Below, piece after piece: positions 46,054 to 53,944 of a stretch of DNA of 64,000 bases. The notes beneath the pieces were generated by a model. It was given only the letters and a program-made list of their open reading frames with translations, had not been told where the DNA came from and made no database searches. Position 1 is the first letter of the stretch. Each line of letters opens with the position of its first letter. Position numbers and translations under genes: made by a program. This stretch comes from Streptomyces oceani (lineage in GTDB: Bacteria > Actinomycetota > Actinomycetes > Streptomycetales > Streptomycetaceae), in contig NZ_LJGU01000115.1 in the NCBI RefSeq assembly GCF_001751245.1, positions 31,447 through 95,446 of the forward strand, read 5' to 3'.

Positions 46054-47365
46054 TCAACTCTCCGTTCCGAAAAAACCAGTGACGCCCGTTCGAAGATGTG
46101 GGCAACTCGGTGCACCACCAGGGGCGTAAAGAGCCGCTCGAGGAGATATTGGCGTCAATCTGAGATATGCCGGACGCTTTCCTGTACTCACTCGAGGCGA
46201 TAGCCCGATTAACGTCGCAGAGGTGCCATTAATGCGTCAAGGGAACCCTGTTCTGGGTTATTGTGTGCTTTTTGGCGGCGGTGGCCGCCGAACCCGCTGG
46301 CGCATCGACCCAGCGACCGCAAGGGGGAGCCGGGCGCACGACCCGCGCCCGCACCCGCGCGCTGTCCGCCCGCCTGCGAACAAGCGGCAGCTCAGTCCCC
46401 GCACGCCGGGGGACGCGGCCCATGCGTCACGCCGTGGCGGCCACGCCGGTCGCGCCCGTCCTTCGCTCCGCCCGACCGTGCGGTATGGCCGTTTTACGCC
46501 CCCGCGCGCGCGGCGCCCGTACGGGCTCGGCACGCGCGGGGCGTACGCAAATCCGCGAGTTGTGTCAATTCGCGCAGTGCGGCGTCCCGTACGGTGATTT
46601 CTTTTGCACGAACCGGCTACCGGGAGATCCGTACTCACTCGAAAGATAGGCGGTCGGACAACTCGAGAGTGAAGCCATCCCTCTGAATTTGACTCGGACG
46701 AGGGAAAGAACAAGTCGAAACCACCTTTACTGACGTCACTTCCGCAATTTGTCTAATCTGCTGACTTACCCACGGTACGAGTGAAGCCGCATTCCGACTG
46801 GCCGGACGTCTCCCACTCCCCCGGCCGTCGCTTCGGGTCGCGTCCGTCCGAGCGCCCGGAGAGCCCGAGCGGATCACCGCCACCCACCCCGAGCGGCACC
46901 GCGTACGCGACCCACTGGCCCGTGTCGACCGCGCCCGGAGAGCGCCGACGGTGATATCCGCTACGCACCCGAAGGCTTGACATCGCAGCTGCGACTTGTA
47001 AAGAAGTAGCTGCAAACGGACGGTACGGACATGACGAATCCGAACAAAGCACCCATCAAGAACGCACGTATTCGCCATAAGCACCAAATCAGGAGGTCAC
47101 GGCCTCACGATCTCGCCGCGACCGCGGAGACATCGTGATCCACAAAAGCTGTTACCGTGCCTAAGATTTGCGGGCTCAAAGAACCCGCTCTGTTTGTGAA
47201 CGCCCCCGGCTCCAGCAACGACGCTTCCCGGGGCCGTAGCTGGAGTCCCTCCTGCCCGCTGCGCCCGTCCTGCCGCGGTCCGCGGCCCGCGCGGGACACA
47301 GCCCGAGCGCCCCGGTCGACGCACCGGGGGCCACGGCTGTCGTCCGGACTCCACGAGTCGAAGGA
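46054..47365. other. Gene-poor 1.3-kb region between HAD and symporter genes
   Basis: No convincing ORF is seen. The part from about 46550 to 47190 is clearly less GC-rich than its surroundings. It holds a TGACGTCA palindrome (46731-46738), a TTGACA box (46977-46982) directly followed by the 12-bp palindrome TCGCAGCTGCGA (46983-46994), and a weak hairpin with T-rich tail (47170-47188, GCGGG/CCCGC). The region may hold a regulatory RNA, a long leader of the symporter gene or a degraded gene. Confidence 0.5.
46977..46994. promoter_or_regulatory. TTGACA box with adjoining perfect 12-bp palindrome
   Basis: TTGACA (46977-46982) is followed without gap by TCGCAGCTGCGA, a perfect palindrome located where a promoter spacer would be. 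This looks like a repressor-controlled promoter reading toward the symporter gene, although no good -10 box is seen at the standard spacing. Confidence 0.4.
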
Positions 47366-47374
47366 GTGGTGCGT

Positions 47375-49135
47375 GTGGATGGCATGGAAACAGCTCAGTT
47401 CAGCGCCGTGGTCGTGCTCGGTCTGTTGGTCTTCTTCTACGGTGGGACCTTCCTGCTCTCGACCCGCATCGGCAAGAAAACCGAGAACGCCGACGGCTAC
47501 ATGACCGCCGGCAACAACATCGGCTTCGGCATCTCCGCCGCCAGCATGACCGCGACGTGGATCTGGGCCTCCTCGATGTACGCCTCCGCGACATCCGGCT
47601 ACACCTACGGCATATCGGGGCCCATCCACTACGGGCTCTGGGGCGCCCTGATGATCCTGTTCATCTACCCCTTCGGCAAGCGCATCCGCTCCGTCGCCCC
47701 CAAGGCCCACACGCTCGCCGAGGTCATGTACGCCCGGCACGGCCGCTCCAGCCAACTGATGCTCGCCGGCTCCAACATCGTCGGCTCGCTGATCAGCCTG
47801 ATGTCCAACTTCATCGCCGGCGGCGTGCTGATCTCGCTGCTGTCGCCGTTCAACTTCACCCAGGGGGTCTTCGCCGTCGCCGCGGGCGTGCTGCTCTACA
47901 CCCTGTGGTCCGGCTTCCGCGCCTCCGTACTGACCGACTTCGTGCAGGTCGTCGCCATGCTCGGCGCGGTCGCAGTGATCGTGCCGTTCATCTTCGTCGC
48001 GGCGGACTTCCCGGCCGCGTTCGAGACCGGCGCGGACAACCTGACCCCGCAGCAGGGCGACTTCTTCTCCAGCGAAGCCTTCATGGAGCAGGGCGCCCCC
48101 TACATCGCCGCGGTCCTCGCGTACGCCATCGGCAACCAGACCATCGCGCAACGCCTCTTCGCCGTGAAGCAGAGCCTGATCAAGCCGACCTTCGTCACCG
48201 CGACCATCGGCTACGGCGCGATGGTGATCGGCGTCGGCATGCTCGGCGTGCTCGCCCTCTACCTCGGCTTCGAGCCCAGCGGTGGTGACCTCAACAACCT
48301 CATCCCGGAGATGGCCGCCACCTATCTGCCGCCGGCGCTGCTCGCGGTGTTCTTCATCATGATCATCGGAGCGCTGTCCTCCACCGCCGACTCCGACCTC
48401 TCCGCCCTGTCCTCGATCATGATGGCCGACGTGTACGGGCAGAACGTCACCGGCAAGGAGAAGGCCAACCCCAGGACCATGCTGCTGATCGGCCGCCTCA
48501 CGATGGTGCTGGCGACCGCGGCCGCAGTGGCCTTCGCCAGCCTCCAACTGAGCATCCTGGACCTGTTGGTGTTCGTCGGCGCGCTGTGGGGCGCCCTCGT
48601 CTTCCCGGTGCTGGCGAGCTTCTACTGGGAGAAGGTCACCAGCAGGGCGTTCACCCTCTCCGTGCTCAGCGCCCTGGCGGTGTTCCTGCCGGTGCGTTTC
48701 AGCTGGATCTCCGTGGACGGATTCTTCGGCCTCGTCGTGGACGTGCTGTCGATCATCGGCGTCGGTGTCGTGCTCGGCCTGATGGTCTTCGGCTTCCTGG
48801 GCGCCAAGCCGGCGAGGATCGTCGGCGCGCTGGCCGTGGTGCTCACCGCGCCGTTCGCCATCGGCTCGCTGCACGAGTACGCCACCCTGTCCGGCTCCCT
48901 CGTCGCGTACTCGGTGAGCACGGTCGTCTGCTGGGCGATGTCGGTGGGCAACAACGAACGCTTCGACTTCGCCGTCATCGCCGAGCGCACCGGTGACTTC
49001 GACGACGGGTCCGCCGCGGCCACGGCCCTCTCGGAGGACGCCGCACCCGCCGCGGCCGGAGCCGGCACCCCCCGGCGGCGATCGGGAGACGCCGAGGATC
49101 CGGACGGCGATCCCCAACCCACAGGCAGCAAGTGA
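47375..49135 (+). CDS. Sodium:solute symporter (SSS family)
   Basis: A large membrane transporter of about 586 residues with some 14 hydrophobic helices. The first helices contain YMTAGNNIGFGISAASMTATWIWASSM, broken by the usual polar turn, and later ALSSTADSDLSALSSIMMADVYG, the sodium-site region of the SSS family (urea/polyamine-type members are close). The C-terminal tail is acidic, Ala/Gly-rich and cytoplasmic. Starts possible at 47366, 47375 and 47384; GTG 47375 is placed best (8 bp) after AAGGAG. A small membrane companion gene follows by 14 bp. Confidence 0.9.
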   Translation: MDGMETAQFSAVVVLGLLVFFYGGTFLLSTRIGKKTENADGYMTAGNNIGFGISAASMTATWIWASSMYASATSGYTYGISGPIHYGLWGALMILFIYPFGKRIRSVAPKAHTLAEVMYARHGRSSQLMLAGSNIVGSLISLMSNFIAGGVLISLLSPFNFTQGVFAVAAGVLLYTLWSGFRASVLTDFVQVVAMLGAVAVIVPFIFVAADFPAAFETGADNLTPQQGDFFSSEAFMEQGAPYIAAVLAYAIGNQTIAQRLFAVKQSLIKPTFVTATIGYGAMVIGVGMLGVLALYLGFEPSGGDLNNLIPEMAATYLPPALLAVFFIMIIGALSSTADSDLSALSSIMMADVYGQNVTGKEKANPRTMLLIGRLTMVLATAAAVAFASLQLSILDLLVFVGALWGALVFPVLASFYWEKVTSRAFTLSVLSALAVFLPVRFSWISVDGFFGLVVDVLSIIGVGVVLGLMVFGFLGAKPARIVGALAVVLTAPFAIGSLHEYATLSGSLVAYSVSTVVCWAMSVGNNERFDFAVIAERTGDFDDGSAAATALSEDAAPAAAGAGTPRRRSGDAEDPDGDPQPTGSK

Positions 49136-49149
49136 GTGGAGGAGAGACC

Positions 49150-49281
49150 ATGAGCAGCTTCGCTCTCAGCGCGTACATCCTTATGTGGCCCGTCATCGTG
49201 GCCATCGTCCTGTTCGTCATCAGCCGCGCCTTCTTCCGCGAGTGGGCCGAGGCCCGCCGGAACGGCGAGGGCATGATCTGA
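49150..49281 (+). CDS. Small (43-residue) membrane companion of the symporter
   Basis: A short ORF with a strong ribosome site (GGAGGAGAG, 49138-49146) right after the symporter stop. It encodes one membrane helix (about residues 5-27, rich in Val/Ile/Phe), then a charged tail (FREWAEARRNGEG). It matches the pattern of putative transporter small subunits seen beside SSS transporters in actinobacteria. A terminator follows 8 bp after the stop, so it closes a two-gene operon. Confidence 0.85.
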   Translation: MSSFALSAYILMWPVIVAIVLFVISRAFFREWAEARRNGEGMI

Positions 49282-49289
49282 GCCGCCCC

Positions 49290-49316
49290 GTGGGCCGGCT
49301 CTGCGGGCCGGCCCAC
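49290..49316 (+). terminator. Terminator of the symporter operon
   Basis: A perfect 10-bp stem (GTGGGCCGGC / GCCGGCCCAC) with a 7-nt loop, followed by further GC-rich repeats of the same motif. Confidence 0.8.
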
Positions 49317-49382
49317 ACCGGGCCGGCCCGGTTGTGGCTCCACGCCTCCCGGCCAGTGAGGGCGCGAGCGCCGAGCCCGACA

Positions 49383-49622
49383 TCACACGCCCAGCAGGGT
49401 ACGAAGATGCGCGCATGCCGCCGCCTCCGTGGAGTGTTCCTCCACCGGTTCGTACGACCCCCGCTCGAACACCCCCGTCACCCAGCCGCCGCCCGGCAGA
49501 CTACGCAGGTAGAGGAAGTCGGGTGGTGTGGGCACTGGTTCGTGGACGCCCTCGATCCAGTAGTGCTCGTCGGGCACTCCGGCATCCCGGAGCGCCCGTT
49601 CGAGTATCCGTCGGTGCTTCAC
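49383..49622 (-). CDS. Candidate immunity protein for the TNT-type NADase
   Basis: A 79-residue soluble, acidic protein. It begins at GTG 49622 within a 4-bp overlap (GTGA) with the NADase stop, so the two are translationally coupled. Predicted content is an N-terminal helix (KHRRILERALRDAG), aromatic strands (DEHYWIEGVHE, DFLYLRSLPGG, GWVTGVFERG) and a C-terminal helix. It lacks a signal peptide, as expected for a protein that stays in the cytosol and neutralises a toxin. No family is recognised with certainty; the immunity role is inferred from overlap, size and location. Confidence 0.7.
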   Translation of the reverse strand: MKHRRILERALRDAGVPDEHYWIEGVHEPVPTPPDFLYLRSLPGGGWVTGVFERGSYEPVEEHSTEAAACAHLRTLLGV

Positions 49623-50314
49623 GTGGTGACGCGAGCCAGATAGCCGTGCTCCAGCAGCCACTTGACGTTCAGCCGCTGGCTCTGGCCGGGGTCGAGGAAA
49701 TCTGGTTCCAGCTTGATCTGCTGACCACCGCCCGGCTGTTCGAACCAGGGGGCGACGGAACCCTGCCAGACGACGAACGGTTCGGTCACCTCGTACACGT
49801 GGTAGTCGCACGGGAAGGTCGCGTCCCGGGTGTTGAGGTTCTGCGGCGGGAGCGCACGCTTGGCGTACGGATCTCCTGCCGGGGCGAGGTACGAGCCGTA
49901 CTCGGAGCCGAAGCGGTCCAGGAGTTCGCCTTCGTCCAACCGCTCGGGGGCCTTGTCCACGATGCCGTTGACCTCGGCGAAGCCGTCGTGGGGCGGGTAC
50001 TTCCAACTGCCGGTGTCGGCCGGCCCCTCCCAGTACTTCCGCAGGAACTCAGCCGAGGAGAGTTCGCCCGTACGCTGATAGTCGACGAGCAGCGGGCCGA
50101 CGGGCCGCCGCGACTTCGGCGGCAGGTGCTCCGGGCCAAGCCGCTCGTCACCTTCGAACGCTCCCGTGCAAACGGCCGGAGGCGCCGCGCCCGCCGATGG
50201 CACGACAGGTCCAGTTGGGGCCGCCTGGGCGGTCGGGGCAGCCGCGAGGGCGATCGTGACGCCCATCGTGGCGAGGACGCCACGGATCTTCAGATCGGTA
50301 CGACTTCGCTCCAC
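49619..50314 (-). CDS. Secreted TNT-domain NAD(P)+ glycohydrolase
   Basis: A 231-residue protein with a Sec signal (hydrophobic core about residues 12-28, cleavage near AQA-A at 31-32). The mature part matches the tuberculosis necrotizing toxin/fungal surface NADase family: a lead segment GDERLGPEHLP, FLRKYW, GSWKYPPHDGF; then DRFGSEYGSYLAP (R134), YAKRALPP, YHVYEV and FEQPGGGQQ with Q193, the position of the essential glutamine in TNT. C49 and C169 can form a disulfide. It would cleave NAD+ to nicotinamide and ADP-ribose. Unlike mycobacterial CpnT it has no pore domain. Confidence 0.82.
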   Translation of the reverse strand: MERSRTDLKIRGVLATMGVTIALAAAPTAQAAPTGPVVPSAGAAPPAVCTGAFEGDERLGPEHLPPKSRRPVGPLLVDYQRTGELSSAEFLRKYWEGPADTGSWKYPPHDGFAEVNGIVDKAPERLDEGELLDRFGSEYGSYLAPAGDPYAKRALPPQNLNTRDATFPCDYHVYEVTEPFVVWQGSVAPWFEQPGGGQQIKLEPDFLDPGQSQRLNVKWLLEHGYLARVTT

Positions 50315-50502
50315 GCGGGTCTCCTTCGGTGCGACTGCGCATCAGTGGCTGCACACCGTAACGACTGGCATATGTGGAGTGACACGATTCCGTGGGTGAT
50401 TCAGCCGTCCGTGTGTCGCGTCCGCTCTGTCGAGCCGCGACGCGAGGGGCGTCGGGCCACCCTCCGCGGCACCCTCCCGGTGCCTCCTCGGTTGGAGGTG
50501 CC

Positions 50503-53115
50503 TCAGCTGTCCCGCAGAGTGACGGTGAGGGTACGGCCGTACGCCTGGTGCGTCGGGAAACTCAACAGGGTGCCGCCCGCCGCGGGCCGCGCCGTCACCC
50601 CCAAGCCGGCCGACTCGGCACGCAGCCGCCGGCCACGGAGCAGAACGGTCAGCCGGTCACGCTCCATCGTGGGATCGGAGACGGCCACGGTGATGCGGTC
50701 ACCTCGTACGCCACGCCGGCCCGCGTCCTGTCCGTCCGCGTGGCGTACGAGGACCGAGGCGGGTCCGTCGATCCGGAGCCCGGGGAGCTGGTGCTGACCG
50801 GGGGTGAAGGAGTTGGCCGCGGTGAGGCCGAGCCGGGCGTGCCGTACGGCCTGCAGCTTCGGGGAGTTGGCGAGCACCGCGACCGGGTCGCGCCCGCCGT
50901 ACGCCCGCAACGTGCGCTCGGTGGCGTGCGGGACGAGCGCGTAGGCCAGGGCAAGCGGTCGGGCCCCCGGCTCCTGGCGGAACGAGGCGTCGAAGACCCG
51001 GCGGGTCACGGAGGTGTCCGGGTTCGCCGTACGGACCGCCCGGCGGCTGCGGGTCACGGACCCCAGCGCGACCGTGACCGGGGGCGTGTCGAGGAAGACA
51101 TAGCCCACCGCGGTCTCCTGGCTGTGGTTGGCGTAGCGCAGCCAGCGGAGCCGGCCGGTACCGGTCCCGTTCCACGCGCCGCCGTCGGTGCGCTCGCCGG
51201 TCAGGGTGAGGCGGTCCTCGGGCGTGGCGACGCGGGCGTCGACGGTGGTGGTGACGGCGCGCTCGGCGCCGTCACCGACACCGGCCGCGAGCACGACGAT
51301 CTCGTCGTCCAGCAGGAACCACGACTTGGTGGCGGTGGCGTTGCGGTAGACGGCGAAGTCCTCCGGGAGGCGGTCCCGGCGGGCGTACGCGACGTCGTCG
51401 GACTGCACCATCGCCGCCACGCCGTAGGTGTCGAGCACGGCGCCGCCGGAGTGCCTGTTGGTGCCGCGCGGGAAGTAGACGTAGGTGTTCTGCGCCTCGG
51501 AGGAGGCGGTGAAGTGCAGGGGGTGGTCCGGATTGTCGTAGTACGGCTTGCCGTACAGGTCCGGGATCGACCGACGCTTCTCGACCGGGGCGGTGACCCC
51601 GGCGAGACCGTACGGCGAGACGGTCGTGTAGTAGTCGACGCCGTACGCCCCGGTCTGGTCCTGCCCGGCGAGGTAGAGGTGGTGGCTGCCGTCGCCCTGG
51701 AACCAGGGCAGCAGGTTCTCGCCGCTCATGTACTCGTACTTGCTGATCCGGTCCGAGCTGCGGGCGAGCGCGAAGGCGTATCCGGGGCGCCGGTGCACCG
51801 TACGGTCCATGGCGTTGAACGCGGTGCTGCGGGCCGCCGGGTTCAGGTCGGCGGGCGGGACGGAGTCGTCGGCGAGCAGGTCTGCATAGCGCGCGACCGT
51901 CAGCGGGGAGACGAAGCGGGACGAGTCGGGCGCGTCGTGCGAGGTGGTGTGCAGGTGCTTGACGTAGCTGAGCAGGGCGGTGGCGCGATCCTCGGCCGCG
52001 TAGGCCGCCAGGTCGGTGACGGCCTCGGCCACCTCGGCGGTGTCCTCGTAGCCACTGCCCGTGCGGGAGACCGCGCGGCCCTTGACGATCTCCATCATCC
52101 AACCCTCGAAGATCACCGGGGCGAAGCCGTCGGTCACCCAGCGGTCGACGACCGGGACCAGGGCGGAGCGGTCGAGGTAGCCGGAGCCGTCGAGGACCTT
52201 GAGGGTCTGCACGACGCGGGTCAGCAGGCCGGTGCCGTACGAGCCGGTGTAGGCGACGGAATGGTGCTGGATGAAGGAGCCGTCGGCGTAGTAGCCATCC
52301 GTGACGCCGTGTTGGAGGTCGTACGGGTCGACGGTGGCGTAGACGGTGAGCTGGTCCTCCAGGGCCTTGCGGACCCGGTCCTCGCCAGCGGATCCGCCGA
52401 GCAGGGCGCCCTGGAGGACGCGGTTGGTGGTGATGTCGGCGAGGTTGGCGCCGGTGTGGAAGCGGGAGTCCAGGTCGACGTCGCCGTCCTTGCCGTTGCG
52501 CAGGTAGGCGTCCATGGAGGCGACGTACGTACGGGTCAGCTCCGGCCGCTGCCGCGCGACTTCGTCGGCGAGCAGCGCCAACGTCGCGGTGGCGCTGGTG
52601 GAGATACCGATCTCCCAGATGAACCAGTTGCCGTAGTAGCCCTTTGACTGGTCCCCGTAGTAGCGCTCGTGGAGCCAGCTGAGGCCGTCGATGACGCGGC
52701 GCCGCACGGCGCCGGTGTCCGGGTGACCGGGAAGCGGGTCGAGGCCGGGCGTGCGGGTGGCGAGGGCGATCTCGTACAGCTGGGAGAAGCTGCTGTCCAG
52801 GTTCGCTTCGCTGGTGCCGAGCGGCAGCCCGGCGAACAGCTCGCCTTTCCCGGCCTTCTCCATGGCCGCCAGGTGGGTACCTGCGGCCTCGGCGATCGCC
52901 TTCAGCTTGCCGGCCGTGGCGGGACGGGAGTTGGAGGCGGACGTGCCGGCGAACATCGCCACGGTGTTGGTCAGCACCCGGTCGAGTCCGGTGGCGGCGC
53001 CCGGAGCGTCGTCGTCCGCCGCGTGGGCGGGGGTCACCGCCGCGTGGGCGGGGATCACCGCCGACAGGCCGGTGGCGGACAGGAGAGACAGCACGTGTCT
53101 CCGGGTGAACTCCAT
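50503..53115 (-). CDS. Polysaccharide lyase family 8 (hyaluronate/xanthan lyase-type)
   Basis: An 870-residue secreted lyase with a twin-arginine signal (TRRHVLS; helix to about residue 25; AHA cleavage motifs, partly duplicated PAHAAVTPAHAAD). The alpha-toroid catalytic domain shows GNWFIWEIGIS (N163-W164), SRFHTGANLADIT (N223), and DGSFIQHHSVAYTGSYG (H284/H285, Y289/Y293), matching the Asn/His/Tyr machinery of PL8; beta-sandwich domains follow. It cleaves uronic-acid polysaccharides by beta-elimination. ATG 53115 precedes the Tat motif and excludes the longer frame to 53580. Confidence 0.92.
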   Translation of the reverse strand: MEFTRRHVLSLLSATGLSAVIPAHAAVTPAHAADDDAPGAATGLDRVLTNTVAMFAGTSASNSRPATAGKLKAIAEAAGTHLAAMEKAGKGELFAGLPLGTSEANLDSSFSQLYEIALATRTPGLDPLPGHPDTGAVRRRVIDGLSWLHERYYGDQSKGYYGNWFIWEIGISTSATATLALLADEVARQRPELTRTYVASMDAYLRNGKDGDVDLDSRFHTGANLADITTNRVLQGALLGGSAGEDRVRKALEDQLTVYATVDPYDLQHGVTDGYYADGSFIQHHSVAYTGSYGTGLLTRVVQTLKVLDGSGYLDRSALVPVVDRWVTDGFAPVIFEGWMMEIVKGRAVSRTGSGYEDTAEVAEAVTDLAAYAAEDRATALLSYVKHLHTTSHDAPDSSRFVSPLTVARYADLLADDSVPPADLNPAARSTAFNAMDRTVHRRPGYAFALARSSDRISKYEYMSGENLLPWFQGDGSHHLYLAGQDQTGAYGVDYYTTVSPYGLAGVTAPVEKRRSIPDLYGKPYYDNPDHPLHFTASSEAQNTYVYFPRGTNRHSGGAVLDTYGVAAMVQSDDVAYARRDRLPEDFAVYRNATATKSWFLLDDEIVVLAAGVGDGAERAVTTTVDARVATPEDRLTLTGERTDGGAWNGTGTGRLRWLRYANHSQETAVGYVFLDTPPVTVALGSVTRSRRAVRTANPDTSVTRRVFDASFRQEPGARPLALAYALVPHATERTLRAYGGRDPVAVLANSPKLQAVRHARLGLTAANSFTPGQHQLPGLRIDGPASVLVRHADGQDAGRRGVRGDRITVAVSDPTMERDRLTVLLRGRRLRAESAGLGVTARPAAGGTLLSFPTHQAYGRTLTVTLRDS

Positions 53116-53296
53116 CGTGACCTCCGTCCGGGGCCCCGTGCCCCGCAGGGGAAGTCTGCGACCGATCGGCACGTTTGAGAAGCGTTCGAGAAGCGGAAGG
53201 GCGCGGCCGCGGATTTGGGCGCGGTCACCGGTGACAGCCGACTGGCAGCGAGATGACAGACCACCCCGGGATGCTCCGGCACGGAGGTGTTCGACG

Positions 53297-53929
53297 ATGA
53301 TGTTCATCGAACTGTTCGTGTCCGAAGCGGCTCTCACCCCCGAAGGGCGCCGCCGTGTGGCGCGGCGTCTCGGGGTGCTCCAGGAGATGACCGCTGGTAC
53401 TCCCGAGGAGGGAGAGGGAGAGGTCATGGCTCCCCGGTCGGCCGCGGTCGCCGCCGCCATGTTCCAGGTGGTGGTGCACGAGCCGGAGATCTGGGTGGCC
53501 TCCGAGCGGGTCCTCACGACGCAGGACCCACCGCGCTGTCTCGTACGCGTGCATGTTCCCGGCCCGTGGCGCAAGGACATGAGCGAGACCCTGATCGCGT
53601 ACGCGACGCGGATCGTCTCCGAAGAGCTGGACGACGGCGATCGGCCCTACCAGGAACCCACCGTGCAGGTCCATGTCGTCGGGCTCACCGAGGGGAGCAT
53701 CGGCCTCCTGGGGAAAGCCCACACGTCGAACGACCTCGTCGAGATGCTGAGCGAGCCGTACGAGGCGGACGCGGCCGAGGGCAAGGCGCTCCGGGATCCG
53801 AAGTGCGGGGTGCTCGTCCCACTGGACGAGAGCACGGCCACCGTGAGGTTGGACGGCGAGCTGTACGCGTTCTGTTGTCGGGGGTGTCGGGAGGAGTTCC
53901 TGGAAAAGCGCGGGCAGCGTCCGGCCTAA
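53297..53929 (+). CDS. Tautomerase-like protein fused to a YHS metal-binding domain
   Basis: A 210-residue protein in two parts. Residues 1-155 resemble two tandem tautomerase-fold units (FIELFVSEAALTPEG; LVRVHVPGPWRKDMS with a VQVHVVGLTEGSIG strand), but the catalytic N-terminal proline is absent (MMFIEL). Residues 165-210 form a YHS-type domain: RDPKCG ... YAFCCRGCREEFLEK, with cysteines suited to bind a soft metal. The combination suggests metal-linked sensing rather than tautomerase activity. Divergent from the PL8 gene, convergent with the SARP. Confidence 0.75.
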   Translation: MMFIELFVSEAALTPEGRRRVARRLGVLQEMTAGTPEEGEGEVMAPRSAAVAAAMFQVVVHEPEIWVASERVLTTQDPPRCLVRVHVPGPWRKDMSETLIAYATRIVSEELDDGDRPYQEPTVQVHVVGLTEGSIGLLGKAHTSNDLVEMLSEPYEADAAEGKALRDPKCGVLVPLDESTATVRLDGELYAFCCRGCREEFLEKRGQRPA

Positions 53930-53944
53930 GTCCCGCCGCCGAGG

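Noticed and set aside
46258..46713. Overlapping medium-length frames on both strands
   Set aside because: None has a ribosome site, third-position bias or a recognisable motif; Arg-rich reading typical of non-coding GC-rich DNA.
47031..47138. A 35-codon ORF with basic composition in the gene-poor region
   Set aside because: No ribosome site, no hydrophobic or conserved pattern, and codons without the usual GC bias.
47105..49117. Long minus-strand frame opposite the symporter
   Set aside because: Its composition (Gly/Arg/His/Asp/Gln-rich) is the usual antisense image of a membrane-protein gene; no domain is visible.
50392..52647. A 751-codon plus-strand frame opposite the PL8 lyase
   Set aside because: Val/Gly/Asp/Arg-rich antisense shadow; the minus-strand frame has a Tat signal and PL8 catalytic residues.
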